Below are positions 18,287 through 26,387 of a stretch of DNA of 64,000 nt, in pieces. A program made the translations under genes and the position numbers. How positions within the stretch are numbered: the first letter of the stretch is position 1; each line of letters starts with the position of its first letter. Below the pieces are notes generated by a model, which did not search any database, was not told the origin of the DNA, and worked only from the letters and a program-made list of their open reading frames with translations. The DNA is from Spirulina sp034932185. Its GTDB lineage: Bacteria > Cyanobacteriota > Cyanobacteriia > Cyanobacteriales > Spirulinaceae. The DNA lies in NCBI RefSeq assembly GCF_034932185.1, contig NZ_JAYGHW010000090.1, positions 124,001 to 188,000 on the forward strand, read 5' to 3'.

Positions 18287-18331
18287 GGTGGTTTGATCCA
18301 GGTAAACAATAGAGCAGTGGAGAAGTGGGAT

Positions 18332-18358
18332 AAAAAAAAGAGGGGGAACGCCTCCCCC
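18332..18358 (-). terminator. intrinsic terminator directly upstream of htrA
   Basis: On the minus strand GAGGGGG, an eight-base loop, then CCCCCTC and eight T. It ends a minus-strand transcript 46 bases before the htrA start codon, where no coding gene precedes it. This fits either an attenuated htrA leader or the end of a small RNA. Confidence 0.7.
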
Positions 18359-18393
18359 CTCCTATGGGTGTTGTTATGATGTCCAAGGTCAGT

Positions 18394-18441
18394 CGTGAAC
18401 TGTAACGGTGGGAGGGTGTGAGAGGTTGTGTTCAGTTCACG
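18394..18441. promoter_or_regulatory. inverted repeat CGTGAACTG...CAGTTCACG in the htrA leader
   Basis: Two perfect 9-base arms at 18394-18402 and 18433-18441 with a 30-base spacer. It could be an RNA stem in a leader or small RNA that ends at the terminator 18332-18358, or a regulator-binding site. Confidence 0.4.
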
Positions 18442-18526
18442 TAATCCCTACTTGTCTTTAATGTAGGAGGGGGATATCACAGAGCCGTCACAGGCGTATG
18501 AAGAGTTTTTGACGCAACTCGGATCA

Positions 18527-18751
18527 AGCCTAGAAACCGGGTTTCTTGCATCTGCTCATTCTGTCCTAGCCTCCTCACAGAAACTCGGTTTCTGTTTACC
18601 CAGCCTAGAAACCGGGTTTCTTGCATCTGCTCATTCTGCCCTAGCCTCCTCACAGAAACTCGGTTTCTGTTTACCCAGCCTAGAAACCGGGTTTCTTGCA
18701 CCTGCTCATTCTGCCCTAGCCTCCTCACAGAAACCCGGTTTCTGTTTACTC
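18527..18751. repeat. three tandem 75-base repeats with nested palindromes
   Basis: Units start at 18527, 18602 and 18677. Each contains AGAAACCGGGTTTCTT and CAGAAACTCGGTTTCTG (CAGAAACCCGGTTTCTG in the third), two different short palindromes with the same AGAAAC...GTTTCT core. The units differ at only a few positions, which suggests recent duplication. Their regular period resembles a CRISPR, but there are no unique spacers. Confidence 0.95.
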
Positions 18752-18974
18752 AGCATTTAATCTGTTTCTCCACTTTCGAGAATCGATATAACCCCCTTGG
18801 TTAATACTTTAGTATTTAAATATTAGTTTTGTAGGGCAATTTTTTGGTTAATTTGTATTAGTAAATTTGACCCATTTATCAAGGGCTGTAAACTTATTTT
18901 TCCCCACAGATTGAAACAGTGGACGTAAGGGAAAACCCCGATGTAGGATGGCCTAAACTGCCAAGCCTGTCCCT

Positions 18975-21011
18975 ATGGAATCTTTGTCCTACCTCTATTA
19001 CAGCTTAGTGTTTGAGGCTGACACCGATCCCCCCTGCGGTGCGATTTCGCTGCCCAATTTTCTCCGCTCTGCACAGTTGCGCCTCGCTTCAATGGCGTGG
19101 CTGTTGTTGGCCATTGGCTTGTTTAGTTTGAGCTTGCAGAATATGGCCTTGGCTTTAAAGACGGGCGATCGCGGCTCTGAAGTAGAAACCCTACAAACCA
19201 CGCTGAAAACCAAAGGCTACTTCAACGGCCCGATCACCGGCTATTACGGTCCGATTACCGCCGAAGCCGTCCAACAATTCCAACAGGTCAATCAACTCGA
19301 TGCCGATGGCATTGCCGGCCCCGCCACCCAAGCCAGTCTCTACGGAGGGGAAGCCGCCAAAAATACGATCAACACCCCCCTCAACCCGGAGAGCGAAGGC
19401 CTGCTCAAATATGGCCAAAACAATAGCCAGGTGCGCCAAATCCAAGAACAGTTACAACAACTGGGTTACTTCCAAGGCCCCACCAGCGGCTACTACGGAA
19501 CCCTCACCGAAACTGCTGTTAAAGCTTTTCAACAGGCCAATGGCTTAACCGCTGATGGCGTGGTGGGGCCTGAAACCCGTCGTCAGATTGCAGCGGGGGG
19601 CCAAGGAGAAACTCCGGCGGCCCAAGCCGCCAATGCTGCCGAAACCGCCAACCCTGAAGCCAATTCCCCTTTTCAAATGGAGGGGTTTACCACCGGAGGC
19701 AGTGGTTTAGAGGAAGCCCTAGCCCCGACGACTACCCTTAAGCCTCAACCCCCTGGCCCCGATGCTGATTGGGAGGCAGCCACCCGACCCCAGACCATTT
19801 CGAGCCAAGCGGCCATTGCCACCCCCTTTGCTCGTGCGAGTCAGCGGTTCATTGCTCAAATGGCCGAGGAACAGCCCAATATTGGCCTAGCGGTGTCCTT
19901 TAGTAACGGCAGCCAACGGTTTACCGCTGATACCGTTCCCCCGAACCGAGCCACCCCCGCCACATTCCGGCAAACCTCCTTTACCGGAGAACCCCAAACC
20001 TTTAACGCCACGGCTCCCAGCCGTGAGATGGCCCACCGTAAAACCATCTATGGCGATATTGCCCCGAAATCGATTGTCCACTCGGGCCAGGGGCTATTTT
20101 TCGCTCAAAACATGATGTATAACCACAGCATCACGGTTTACGATCGCAACTATAACCTCGTGAAAACCATTGCTGATACTGTTGATCTGCAAAAATATGG
20201 CTATCCCCAATATGCGGGGATCTATCGCGGCTCCCCCGTGGAGGCGAGTTTTTCCCACAGTGGCCAATATGCTTGGGTGTCGAATTATCAAATGTATGGG
20301 ACGGGGTTTAATCATCCTGGTAGCGATCAATGTACCCCCACCCAAGGGACAGATAGCAGTTTTCTCTATCGCATCAATACCCAAAACTTTGCCATTGAGC
20401 AGGTGATTCGCGTCGGCTCGGTGCCGAAATTTGTGGCCACGACCCCGGACGATCGCTATGTATTGGTGACAAACTGGTGTACTGATGATCTGAGTGTCGT
20501 GGATGTGAACCAAGGGCGGGAAATTAAGCGGGTGAAGTTGGGCCGTTATCCCCGGGGGATTGTTGTCGATGCCCGTTCAGAAACCGCCTATATTGCGGTG
20601 ATGGGTTCCCAACATATTGCCAAGGTGAATTTAGGGACGTTTGAGGTGGGTTGGATTCGGGATGTGGGGCGATCGCCCCGTCACCTCAACCTAGATCCCA
20701 CAGGCCGCTACCTCTACAGCAGTCTCAACGGGGAAAGCCAAGTCGCTAAAATCGATCTGGCCAGCGGTAAAGTCATCGCCAAGGCCAGAACCGGCAACGC
20801 TCCCCGCAGCATGATCCTTTCCGAAACCGGGGAATTCCTCTATGTCGTCAATTACCACTCCAACACGATGACGAAGGTGCGCACCGCCACGATGGACGTG
20901 ATGCAAACCGTGAGCGTCAATGATAAACCCATTGGCATTACCTACGATGCGGAGCGGGGTGAGGTGTGGGTGTCCTGCTATTCCGGTAGCATTATGATTT
21001 TTTCGGCTTAG
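18975..21011 (+). CDS. peptidoglycan-binding and YVTN beta-propeller protein
   Basis: 678 residues. The N-terminus MESLSYLYYSLVFEADTD resembles the start of other cyanobacterial peptidoglycan-binding proteins, which supports the start at 18975. A hydrophobic segment (about 40-60) exports or anchors it. Two PG_binding_1 repeats follow (about 62-118 and 143-200; GDRGSEVETLQTTLKTKGYF and NSQVRQIQEQLQQLGYF), then a linker rich in Ala, Pro and Thr. A C-terminal propeller (about 345-678) has YVTN-type blades such as YVLVTNWCTDDLSVVDVNQG and FLYVVNYHSNTMTKV. It probably sits in the cell wall; its partner is unknown. Its stop codon directly abuts the next start. Confidence 0.85.
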   Translation: MESLSYLYYSLVFEADTDPPCGAISLPNFLRSAQLRLASMAWLLLAIGLFSLSLQNMALALKTGDRGSEVETLQTTLKTKGYFNGPITGYYGPITAEAVQQFQQVNQLDADGIAGPATQASLYGGEAAKNTINTPLNPESEGLLKYGQNNSQVRQIQEQLQQLGYFQGPTSGYYGTLTETAVKAFQQANGLTADGVVGPETRRQIAAGGQGETPAAQAANAAETANPEANSPFQMEGFTTGGSGLEEALAPTTTLKPQPPGPDADWEAATRPQTISSQAAIATPFARASQRFIAQMAEEQPNIGLAVSFSNGSQRFTADTVPPNRATPATFRQTSFTGEPQTFNATAPSREMAHRKTIYGDIAPKSIVHSGQGLFFAQNMMYNHSITVYDRNYNLVKTIADTVDLQKYGYPQYAGIYRGSPVEASFSHSGQYAWVSNYQMYGTGFNHPGSDQCTPTQGTDSSFLYRINTQNFAIEQVIRVGSVPKFVATTPDDRYVLVTNWCTDDLSVVDVNQGREIKRVKLGRYPRGIVVDARSETAYIAVMGSQHIAKVNLGTFEVGWIRDVGRSPRHLNLDPTGRYLYSSLNGESQVAKIDLASGKVIAKARTGNAPRSMILSETGEFLYVVNYHSNTMTKVRTATMDVMQTVSVNDKPIGITYDAERGEVWVSCYSGSIMIFSA

Positions 21012-22466
21012 ATGACTGAGGAGGGGCCGTTAATTGCGGCGTTAAAAGCGGCGGCCCGGTGGGATCATGCCCCCTTTTATACCCCTGGCCATCGGCGCGG
21101 TGTGGGGCTACCAGCAGGATTAAAACCGCTGTTGGGAACAGCAGCGGCCTATGATTTTCCAGAGTTGCCCACGATTGGTAATTTAGCGGGGGAGGAGGGG
21201 GCGATTGCTTCTGCTCAAGCCTTAGCAGCCCAAACCTTTGGAGCCGATCGCACCTGGTTTTTGGTCAATGGCTCCAGTGGCGGCCTGTTGGCGGCGATTT
21301 TGGCCACCTGTGGCGAGGGGGGCAAAATCATCCTGCCCCGCAATGTCCACAGTTCAATTATTAACGGGCTAATTTTGGCGGGGGCTTGGCCGGTGTTTAT
21401 TCATCCGGTCTATGGGGCGGAGCAGGATTTAGCCTATGGGATCACGGCGGCGGCGGTGGCGGCAGCCCTCGCCATCCATCCCGATGCGCGGGCGGTGTTG
21501 GTGGTTTATCCCACCTACCACGGCATTTGTACGGATTTAGCCGCCATTGCCCAGGTTGCCCATGGCCAGGGCATCCCGTTATTAGTCGATGAAGCCCACG
21601 GCCCCCATTTTGGTTTTCACCCCGATCTCCCCCCCTCAGCCCTGAGTTTGGGGGCGGATTTGGTGGTGCAGTCTACCCATAAGGTGTTAGGGGCGTTGAG
21701 TCAAGCAGCAATGCTCCATGGCCAGGGCGATCGCCTCCCTTGGCAGCGGGTGGCGCAATGTCTGGCCATGGTGCAATCCACTAGCCCCAACTCGCTCCTC
21801 TTAGCCTCCCTGGATGGAGCGCGGCAGCAGATGGCCGAAGAGGGTTCAATGCTCATGGCCAAAACCCTAAAACTGGCTCGATGGGCGGCGGGGGAATTGG
21901 CCCAAATTCCCAACGTGACACTTCTTGAACCCCCAGCCATCCCTGAGCCAGGCTTTAGCTCTCTTGATCCCACCCGCTTAACGGTATTTGTGGCAGGATT
22001 GGGGCGGGATGGGTTTGATTTAGATGAGGAGTTAATGGCGCGGGGCGTGATGGCGGAATTGCCCCTAGAGCGGCATTTAATGTTTATCGTCACGTTGGGG
22101 AGTCGGCGGGAGGATTTGCAACGATTAATTCAAGTGTTTCAAGCCTTAAGCACAGAAGCCACGGGAACCTTGCCCATTCTCCCCCCCCAACCGTTGCCTC
22201 CCTTACCCCCCCTGATCCTTTCCCCCCGTGCCGCCAGTTTTGCCCCCCGGCGGGCGTTTCCCCTTGCCGAAGCCCTGGGCAAAGCCAGCGGCGCGTTAAT
22301 CTGTGCCTACCCGCCGGGGATTCCGGTGTTAATGCCGGGGGAAATGATTACAGAGGAGGCGATCGCCTATCTGCAAACCCTCAAACATTTAGGGGCGCAA
22401 CTATTGGGATTAAGCGATCCAACCTTGCAAACCCTAGAGGCGATCACCCCTCAACCCTCCCGGTAG
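21012..22466 (+). CDS. Orn/Lys/Arg decarboxylase-family PLP enzyme
   Basis: 484 residues of the fold-I PLP decarboxylase family (arginine, lysine or ornithine decarboxylase, group III). The motif TPGHRRG is at 24-30, the cofactor contact DEAHGPHF at 193-200, and the Schiff-base lysine K224 lies in STHKVLGALSQ. It is shorter than the biodegradative enzymes and matches the small cyanobacterial form, often labelled lysine decarboxylase. The substrate cannot be told from sequence; polyamine synthesis is likely. The ATG follows the previous stop with no gap, so the two genes are coupled. Its 3' end overlaps the convergent dehydrogenase gene by 16 bases. Confidence 0.85.
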   Translation: MTEEGPLIAALKAAARWDHAPFYTPGHRRGVGLPAGLKPLLGTAAAYDFPELPTIGNLAGEEGAIASAQALAAQTFGADRTWFLVNGSSGGLLAAILATCGEGGKIILPRNVHSSIINGLILAGAWPVFIHPVYGAEQDLAYGITAAAVAAALAIHPDARAVLVVYPTYHGICTDLAAIAQVAHGQGIPLLVDEAHGPHFGFHPDLPPSALSLGADLVVQSTHKVLGALSQAAMLHGQGDRLPWQRVAQCLAMVQSTSPNSLLLASLDGARQQMAEEGSMLMAKTLKLARWAAGELAQIPNVTLLEPPAIPEPGFSSLDPTRLTVFVAGLGRDGFDLDEELMARGVMAELPLERHLMFIVTLGSRREDLQRLIQVFQALSTEATGTLPILPPQPLPPLPPLILSPRAASFAPRRAFPLAEALGKASGALICAYPPGIPVLMPGEMITEEAIAYLQTLKHLGAQLLGLSDPTLQTLEAITPQPSR

Positions 22467-23320
22467 GCGCGGATCATCGCTTGGGTTCCCTGCTCCAAAC
22501 CCCCCAACGCCGCCACATCCTGAAATAACTGATCCGCATAGAGCGTTCCCGGTAACTCCTGGGCATGGGCCGCCGCAATCTCCTTCACCAAACGTAAATC
22601 TTTTAAAATATGCTTCACCATAAACCCCGGCGCAAAATCCCCTTGGGCCACCTTCATCCCCAAATTCCCCAACGCCCAAGAAGCCGCTGCCCCCTGATTG
22701 CACACATCCACCACCAACTGCGGATCAATCCCCTGCGCTTCAGCTAACAACATCGCCTCACAAATCCCGATCAAATTCATCGACACCAAAATTTGATTGC
22801 ACATCTTCACCCCTTGACCACTGCCCACCGGGCCACAATGGGTGATGGTTTTGCCCATCGCCCCTAAATAAGGGGAAGCTGCCTCAAAATCCGCCGCACT
22901 GCCCCCCACCATAATCGTTAATGTCCCCTGTTTCGCCCCCATATCCCCCCCCGAAACCGGCGCATCGAGGAAACGCAAACCCTGAGCCGCTAACGTTGCA
23001 CCCAGATCCCGTGCCGCTGCCGAGCCAATCGTGCTGGTATCGATGATCAGCGTTCCCGGTGTAACCAAAGGAGCCACCTGCTCAATCAAAACCGCTTCCA
23101 CATCCGGCACATCCCCCAAACAGGTGATCACCACCCCGGCATTTTCGACAGCGGCGGCTAGAGTGGGGGCGAGGGTGACTCCGGCGGCGGCGGAAATTGC
23201 CTCCCCTGGCCGTCCGGGTGTGCGATTCCAACCTTGGACGGCATAACCGGCTTTGGCCAAGTTGGCCGCCATATACCCCCCCATTACCCCCAAACCTAAA
23301 AATGCAACGGATTGAGCCAT
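22451..23320 (-). CDS. NAD(P)-dependent beta-hydroxyacid dehydrogenase, GLYR/HIBADH type
   Basis: 289 residues from the ATG at 23320 (MAQSVAFLGLGVMGGYMAAN). GLGVMGG is the NAD(P) loop. LDAPVSGGDMGAKQGTLTIMVGG is the substrate-binding signature. K at about 170 in GSGQGVKMCNQILVS is the catalytic-region lysine. Likely substrates are glyoxylate/succinic semialdehyde or a related beta-hydroxyacid; which one is not decidable. The upstream in-frame start at 23371 would add an unconserved 17 residues. Confidence 0.85.
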   Translation of the reverse strand: MAQSVAFLGLGVMGGYMAANLAKAGYAVQGWNRTPGRPGEAISAAAGVTLAPTLAAAVENAGVVITCLGDVPDVEAVLIEQVAPLVTPGTLIIDTSTIGSAAARDLGATLAAQGLRFLDAPVSGGDMGAKQGTLTIMVGGSAADFEAASPYLGAMGKTITHCGPVGSGQGVKMCNQILVSMNLIGICEAMLLAEAQGIDPQLVVDVCNQGAAASWALGNLGMKVAQGDFAPGFMVKHILKDLRLVKEIAAAHAQELPGTLYADQLFQDVAALGGLEQGTQAMIRAYREG

Positions 23321-23469
23321 AGCTGTGATTCTCCACCTCTTCAGGGCCATTTTGCCATTTTCTGCCAGCAACGCGAGGAGGAGTTCTCGATAATCCTCAG
23401 ACTGAAAACCCTGAAAATCAAACTTGCGGGTTAATCTAGAGGCAGAAATTTTGTTGTCTAGATAATTTT

Positions 23470-24063
23470 ATGAACACGCAAGCTGCATTGATCGCCCTGT
23501 TAATATCCAGTAGTTTTTCCTCGGCAACCTTGGCCGAAACCCTGACACAACCAGCGCCCAGCCTGACCCTCGCGGCGGTGAGTGCCACTGATCCCAACTG
23601 TCGCCAAACCAATCGCACCGTGGATGTCCTGTCTGAGGCTTCGGTATCGGCAACCAGTCAAACTCTGGCAACGTTGGCCCCAGAAACGAAGGTGAAAATT
23701 ACCGGCGTAGGGAGTAATGGCTGGGTTCCTATTAGTGAGCCGGTGGCGGGGTTTGTGATCGCCCGTCACCTCACCCTCTGTACGCCCATTGCCACCCGGC
23801 CCACCTTTACCCAACACCCAACCCTGACTAATCTCACTGCTGGGATGTGTCGTCAGGCCAATTTAGAATTGGCGGTGCGCCCCCGGCCAGCGGTGGGGGC
23901 AGAGCCGCGTGTGGGGGGTTTAAATCAGGGCATGAAGATGACGTTGACAGGGGAAACTGTCATGGATGCGGAAAGTCGCCTCTGGTTACGGATTTCTGTG
24001 CCTTTTGCCGGTTGGATTTCGGGGGGCCAAGAGGGCGGCACGAATGTTTCTTTGTGTTCCTAG
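23470..24063 (+). CDS. secreted protein with two SH3-like domains
   Basis: 197 residues with a signal peptide (LIALLISSSFSSATLAE). Two repeats of bacterial SH3 type follow: the first (about 45-110) has RTVDVLSEASVSATSQTLAT and WVPISEPVAGFVIARHLTLC, the second (about 125-197) has LELAVRPRPAVGAEPRVG and WLRISVPFAGWISGG. Paired cysteines near the start and end of each repeat suggest disulphides. Such domains usually bind cell-wall peptides. It stands alone, ahead of another exported Cys-rich protein. Confidence 0.7.
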   Translation: MNTQAALIALLISSSFSSATLAETLTQPAPSLTLAAVSATDPNCRQTNRTVDVLSEASVSATSQTLATLAPETKVKITGVGSNGWVPISEPVAGFVIARHLTLCTPIATRPTFTQHPTLTNLTAGMCRQANLELAVRPRPAVGAEPRVGGLNQGMKMTLTGETVMDAESRLWLRISVPFAGWISGGQEGGTNVSLCS

Positions 24064-24220
24064 GTTCTTTGGGAAGCAAAGAGGATAGAGAAGAGAGGAG
24101 AGAGTGGAATTGAGATTTTCTTCTCACTTCTCACTTCTCACTCCTCAATCCTTCCCTCCCCAAAGGGGGTAATTATGCTTTACTGGAGGGTGGCCCTTCT
24201 TATCCTGCGATCGCCGTACC

Positions 24221-24790
24221 ATGCAAGGTTTTCTCAAACGCACTTTAGCCCTGAGTACGATCCTGGTTTTTCCCCTGATTAGCCTGGATGCCACAGCCCG
24301 AACCCCCTCCCGCTATCGTCGGGAATATCAATCCTTGGAATTCCAACAATGTGCGGCGGATCTGATTCGTGTTGGGTTAGGGGTGGAGCAGACGAAAGCC
24401 GCCTGTGCCATGGCGTTGGAGCCGACGGATCTTTCTAACTGTGTGGTGGGCATTGATACGCTCACGCCGGTATCGGCTCAAAATGCCCTGTATTCCTGCT
24501 TCCGGGTGCGGCGGCCGGTGGAGTTGGCGCAATGTGTGGTGGATATTCATCGTGATGTGCTTGTGCCGAAACTGACGGAGGGGACAACCCTCGATGAAGT
24601 GGCATTATCCACCCTCGATCACTGTCGCCGTAGCCTCTTGCCCCTGCGCTATTCCGCTTGTGTAGTGGGGTTGAGTGGCCAATTGACGTTGGAGCCGCAA
24701 AATGCGATCGCCACCTGTATTAATGCAGAAGATTTTCCCCGTGAAATCTACACTCCTGCCCCCAATAGCACCCTTGGCACAGATCTGTAA
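24221..24790 (+). CDS. exported cysteine-rich protein of unknown function
   Basis: 189 residues with a signal peptide (LKRTLALSTILVFPLISLDATA). The mature part has four or five short repeats of a C...C...C pattern: QQCAADLIRVGLGVEQTKAAC, LSNCVVGIDTL...YSCFRVR, LAQCVVDIH...DHCRRS and YSACVVGLSG...ATCINAE. Each pairs a cysteine near the start with one about 20-30 residues later, so internal disulphides are likely. I do not recognise a named family. The next gene starts within its 3' end, which suggests an operon. Confidence 0.6.
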   Translation: MQGFLKRTLALSTILVFPLISLDATARTPSRYRREYQSLEFQQCAADLIRVGLGVEQTKAACAMALEPTDLSNCVVGIDTLTPVSAQNALYSCFRVRRPVELAQCVVDIHRDVLVPKLTEGTTLDEVALSTLDHCRRSLLPLRYSACVVGLSGQLTLEPQNAIATCINAEDFPREIYTPAPNSTLGTDL

Positions 24791-25670
24791 ACGGGTCTTA
24801 CTCTGGGGATTGTTCCCCTTCCTCCTGATGGGGGGAGGGTTAACGGCCTGTGCGGGTGATCCGACCGCTCAACGCTGGTTTGCCCCCGATCCCCAACTAT
24901 TAGAGGAGCCAGCCCCACCCACCCCAACACCCCGCCCGCGTCCAGAACCTAGCCCAGAACCTAGCCCAGAACCTAGCCCAGAACCTAGCCCGGAACCCAC
25001 CCCTAGCCCCGCAGCAACCTCAGAACTCGGCCCTTGGGCCCAGGATTTAATCACGTTGGGGACGATCCCGGCGGATCTGGCCTTGAATGAAACCATTCCC
25101 CGCCGTACCTTTGCCCGCTGGCTGTTTGAAACCTATAACCGTTTTTATGTAGACCGCCCCACCCAGCAGATTCGCCCCGCTGCGGCGGTGAGTACACCCT
25201 TATTTAGTGATGTGCCGGTAACTCATCCAGATTTCCCGATGATTCAGGGGTTAGCAGAGGCGGGGGTGATTCCTTCACGGCTCAATGGGGGGACGCAAAC
25301 GCTATTTCAACCTGATGCCCCCTTGACGCGGGAAATGTTGATTCAATGGAAAGTGCCTTTAGACCGGCGGGGTACATTGCCGGAGGGAACTTTGGCAGCG
25401 GTGGAGCAAACTTGGGGCTTTCAGGATCGGGATCAAATTGATCCCCAGACCTTCGCGCCGTTGTTGGTGGATTATGACAATGGCGATCGCGCCAATTTGC
25501 GCCGCGCCTTTGGTTATACGAAATTATTCCAACCCAAACGCCCTGTCACCCAAGGGGAAGCAGCGGCAGCCCTCTGGTTTTTTGGCTTCCAAGGGGAGGG
25601 AATGACGGCGGCAGAGGCGATCCGCCCTAATGCTCCCGCCAACTCCACGGAAGCCCCTCCCAGTAATTGA
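24702..25670 (+). CDS. SLH-domain lipoprotein
   Basis: Up to 322 residues. A lipobox LTAC follows a hydrophobic stretch (VLLWGLFPFLLMGGG), so the mature protein is probably lipid-anchored. The start is uncertain: a TTG at 24774 gives an ideal 26-residue signal peptide, while ATG 24702 and ATG 24723 give unusually long leaders. A linker of PEPS repeats (four 12-base direct repeats at about 24951-24998) joins the anchor to S-layer-homology-like sequence (LGTIPADLALNETIPRRTFARWL; LFSDVPVTHPDFPMIQGLAEAGVI; PLTREMLIQW). It overlaps the upstream Cys-rich gene. SLH domains bind cell-wall polymers, so a role linking envelope layers is likely. Confidence 0.7.
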   Translation: MRSPPVLMQKIFPVKSTLLPPIAPLAQICKRVLLWGLFPFLLMGGGLTACAGDPTAQRWFAPDPQLLEEPAPPTPTPRPRPEPSPEPSPEPSPEPSPEPTPSPAATSELGPWAQDLITLGTIPADLALNETIPRRTFARWLFETYNRFYVDRPTQQIRPAAAVSTPLFSDVPVTHPDFPMIQGLAEAGVIPSRLNGGTQTLFQPDAPLTREMLIQWKVPLDRRGTLPEGTLAAVEQTWGFQDRDQIDPQTFAPLLVDYDNGDRANLRRAFGYTKLFQPKRPVTQGEAAAALWFFGFQGEGMTAAEAIRPNAPANSTEAPPSN

Positions 25671-25732
25671 GCAAATCCCGCCCCAAATCGCGCTACACTA
25701 GGGGTCTAGTTTTATCATGCTCAAAATCTCCC

Positions 25733-25987
25733 ATGCCTCCCCGTTGGCCCCGTAAACCCGATCGTCAAACCGATCCTGAATACCGCCGCCTTGATGATCG
25801 GATGACCTTTGCTGTCCATGTGGCGGGATTTTTAGCCAGCAACTCCGGCCTGTGGTTTTTCTATGAACTGCGCCAAGCGGCTTGGCCTTGGGCAAAATGG
25901 GTGACAGGGGTTTGGGCTTTAGTGTTATTAGCCCATTTGATTTATATTGCGGCGATCGCCGATTACTCCCTCAACTCCGATGCCTAA
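25733..25987 (+). CDS. 2TM-domain small membrane protein
   Basis: 84 residues from the ATG at 25733. The N-terminus is basic, with PEYRRLDDRMTFAVHVAGFLASNSGL leading into the first membrane helix and WVTGVWALVLLAHLIYIAAI forming the second. This two-helix pattern with a conserved H in the first helix matches the bacterial 2TM domain, sometimes found attached to signalling proteins. Its stop overlaps the next start by eight bases, so translation is coupled. Confidence 0.65.
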   Translation: MPPRWPRKPDRQTDPEYRRLDDRMTFAVHVAGFLASNSGLWFFYELRQAAWPWAKWVTGVWALVLLAHLIYIAAIADYSLNSDA

Positions 25988-26288
25988 CTCCAACCCCACC
26001 GCCGAAATCGAAGCCCTGGCCAGTGTCATCGGCGGCGCGGCCTATATCGACATTGCCAAATGGCATCTTTATCTCAACGATGCCAAACTCCATGCCACCG
26101 TTGCCCAACAGCTTTATCCGCTCTTACTCAAGGGGCCCGTGAAGGAGGAGCAAGTCACCGATATTTTGGCCAAAATCCCCGTCAAAATCGGTGGTGGCCA
26201 GCGGGAAATTCCCCTCTTGGATTTGTTGCCCGTCCATTGTCAGGTGGATTTGATGGATGCTTTGGAAGAATATCAAGCCAAGTTATAG
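25980..26288 (+). CDS. DUF3181 family protein
   Basis: 102 residues from the ATG at 25980, overlapping the end of the 2TM gene. IEALASVIGGAAYIDIAKWHLYLNDAKLH is followed by GGGQREIPLLDLLP, which fits the DUF3181 family of short soluble cyanobacterial proteins. Function unknown. Confidence 0.7.
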   Translation: MPNSNPTAEIEALASVIGGAAYIDIAKWHLYLNDAKLHATVAQQLYPLLLKGPVKEEQVTDILAKIPVKIGGGQREIPLLDLLPVHCQVDLMDALEEYQAKL

Positions 26289-26387
26289 GCAGAATTGCGT
26301 CGGATTTAAAATGTTGTCAAGCTCGGATCAACGCGGGGGCCGTCCTCTCCCAATCATGCAAGTTAAACACCATAGGGGAATGGGCCG

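Larger units (their letters stand above)
18287..18974. other. 688-base intergenic region with terminator, inverted repeat and tandem repeats
   Basis: Between htrA and the divergent PG-binding gene. From left to right it holds a minus-strand terminator (18332-18358), a 9-base inverted repeat CGTGAACTG/CAGTTCACG (18394-18441), three 75-base tandem repeats (18527-18751), and an AT-rich stretch (about 18780-18910) probably carrying the promoter of the downstream gene. The open frames across the tandem repeats exist on both strands only because 75 is a multiple of three. Confidence 0.7.

Noticed and set aside
18527..18751. CRISPR-like regular array
   Set aside because: The whole 75-base unit repeats, so there are no unique spacers, and no cas genes are present.
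18477..18760. 83-codon frames on both strands across tandem repeats, looking like repeat proteins
   Set aside because: 75-base units keep any frame open; neither strand has a ribosome-binding site or non-repeat coding sequence.
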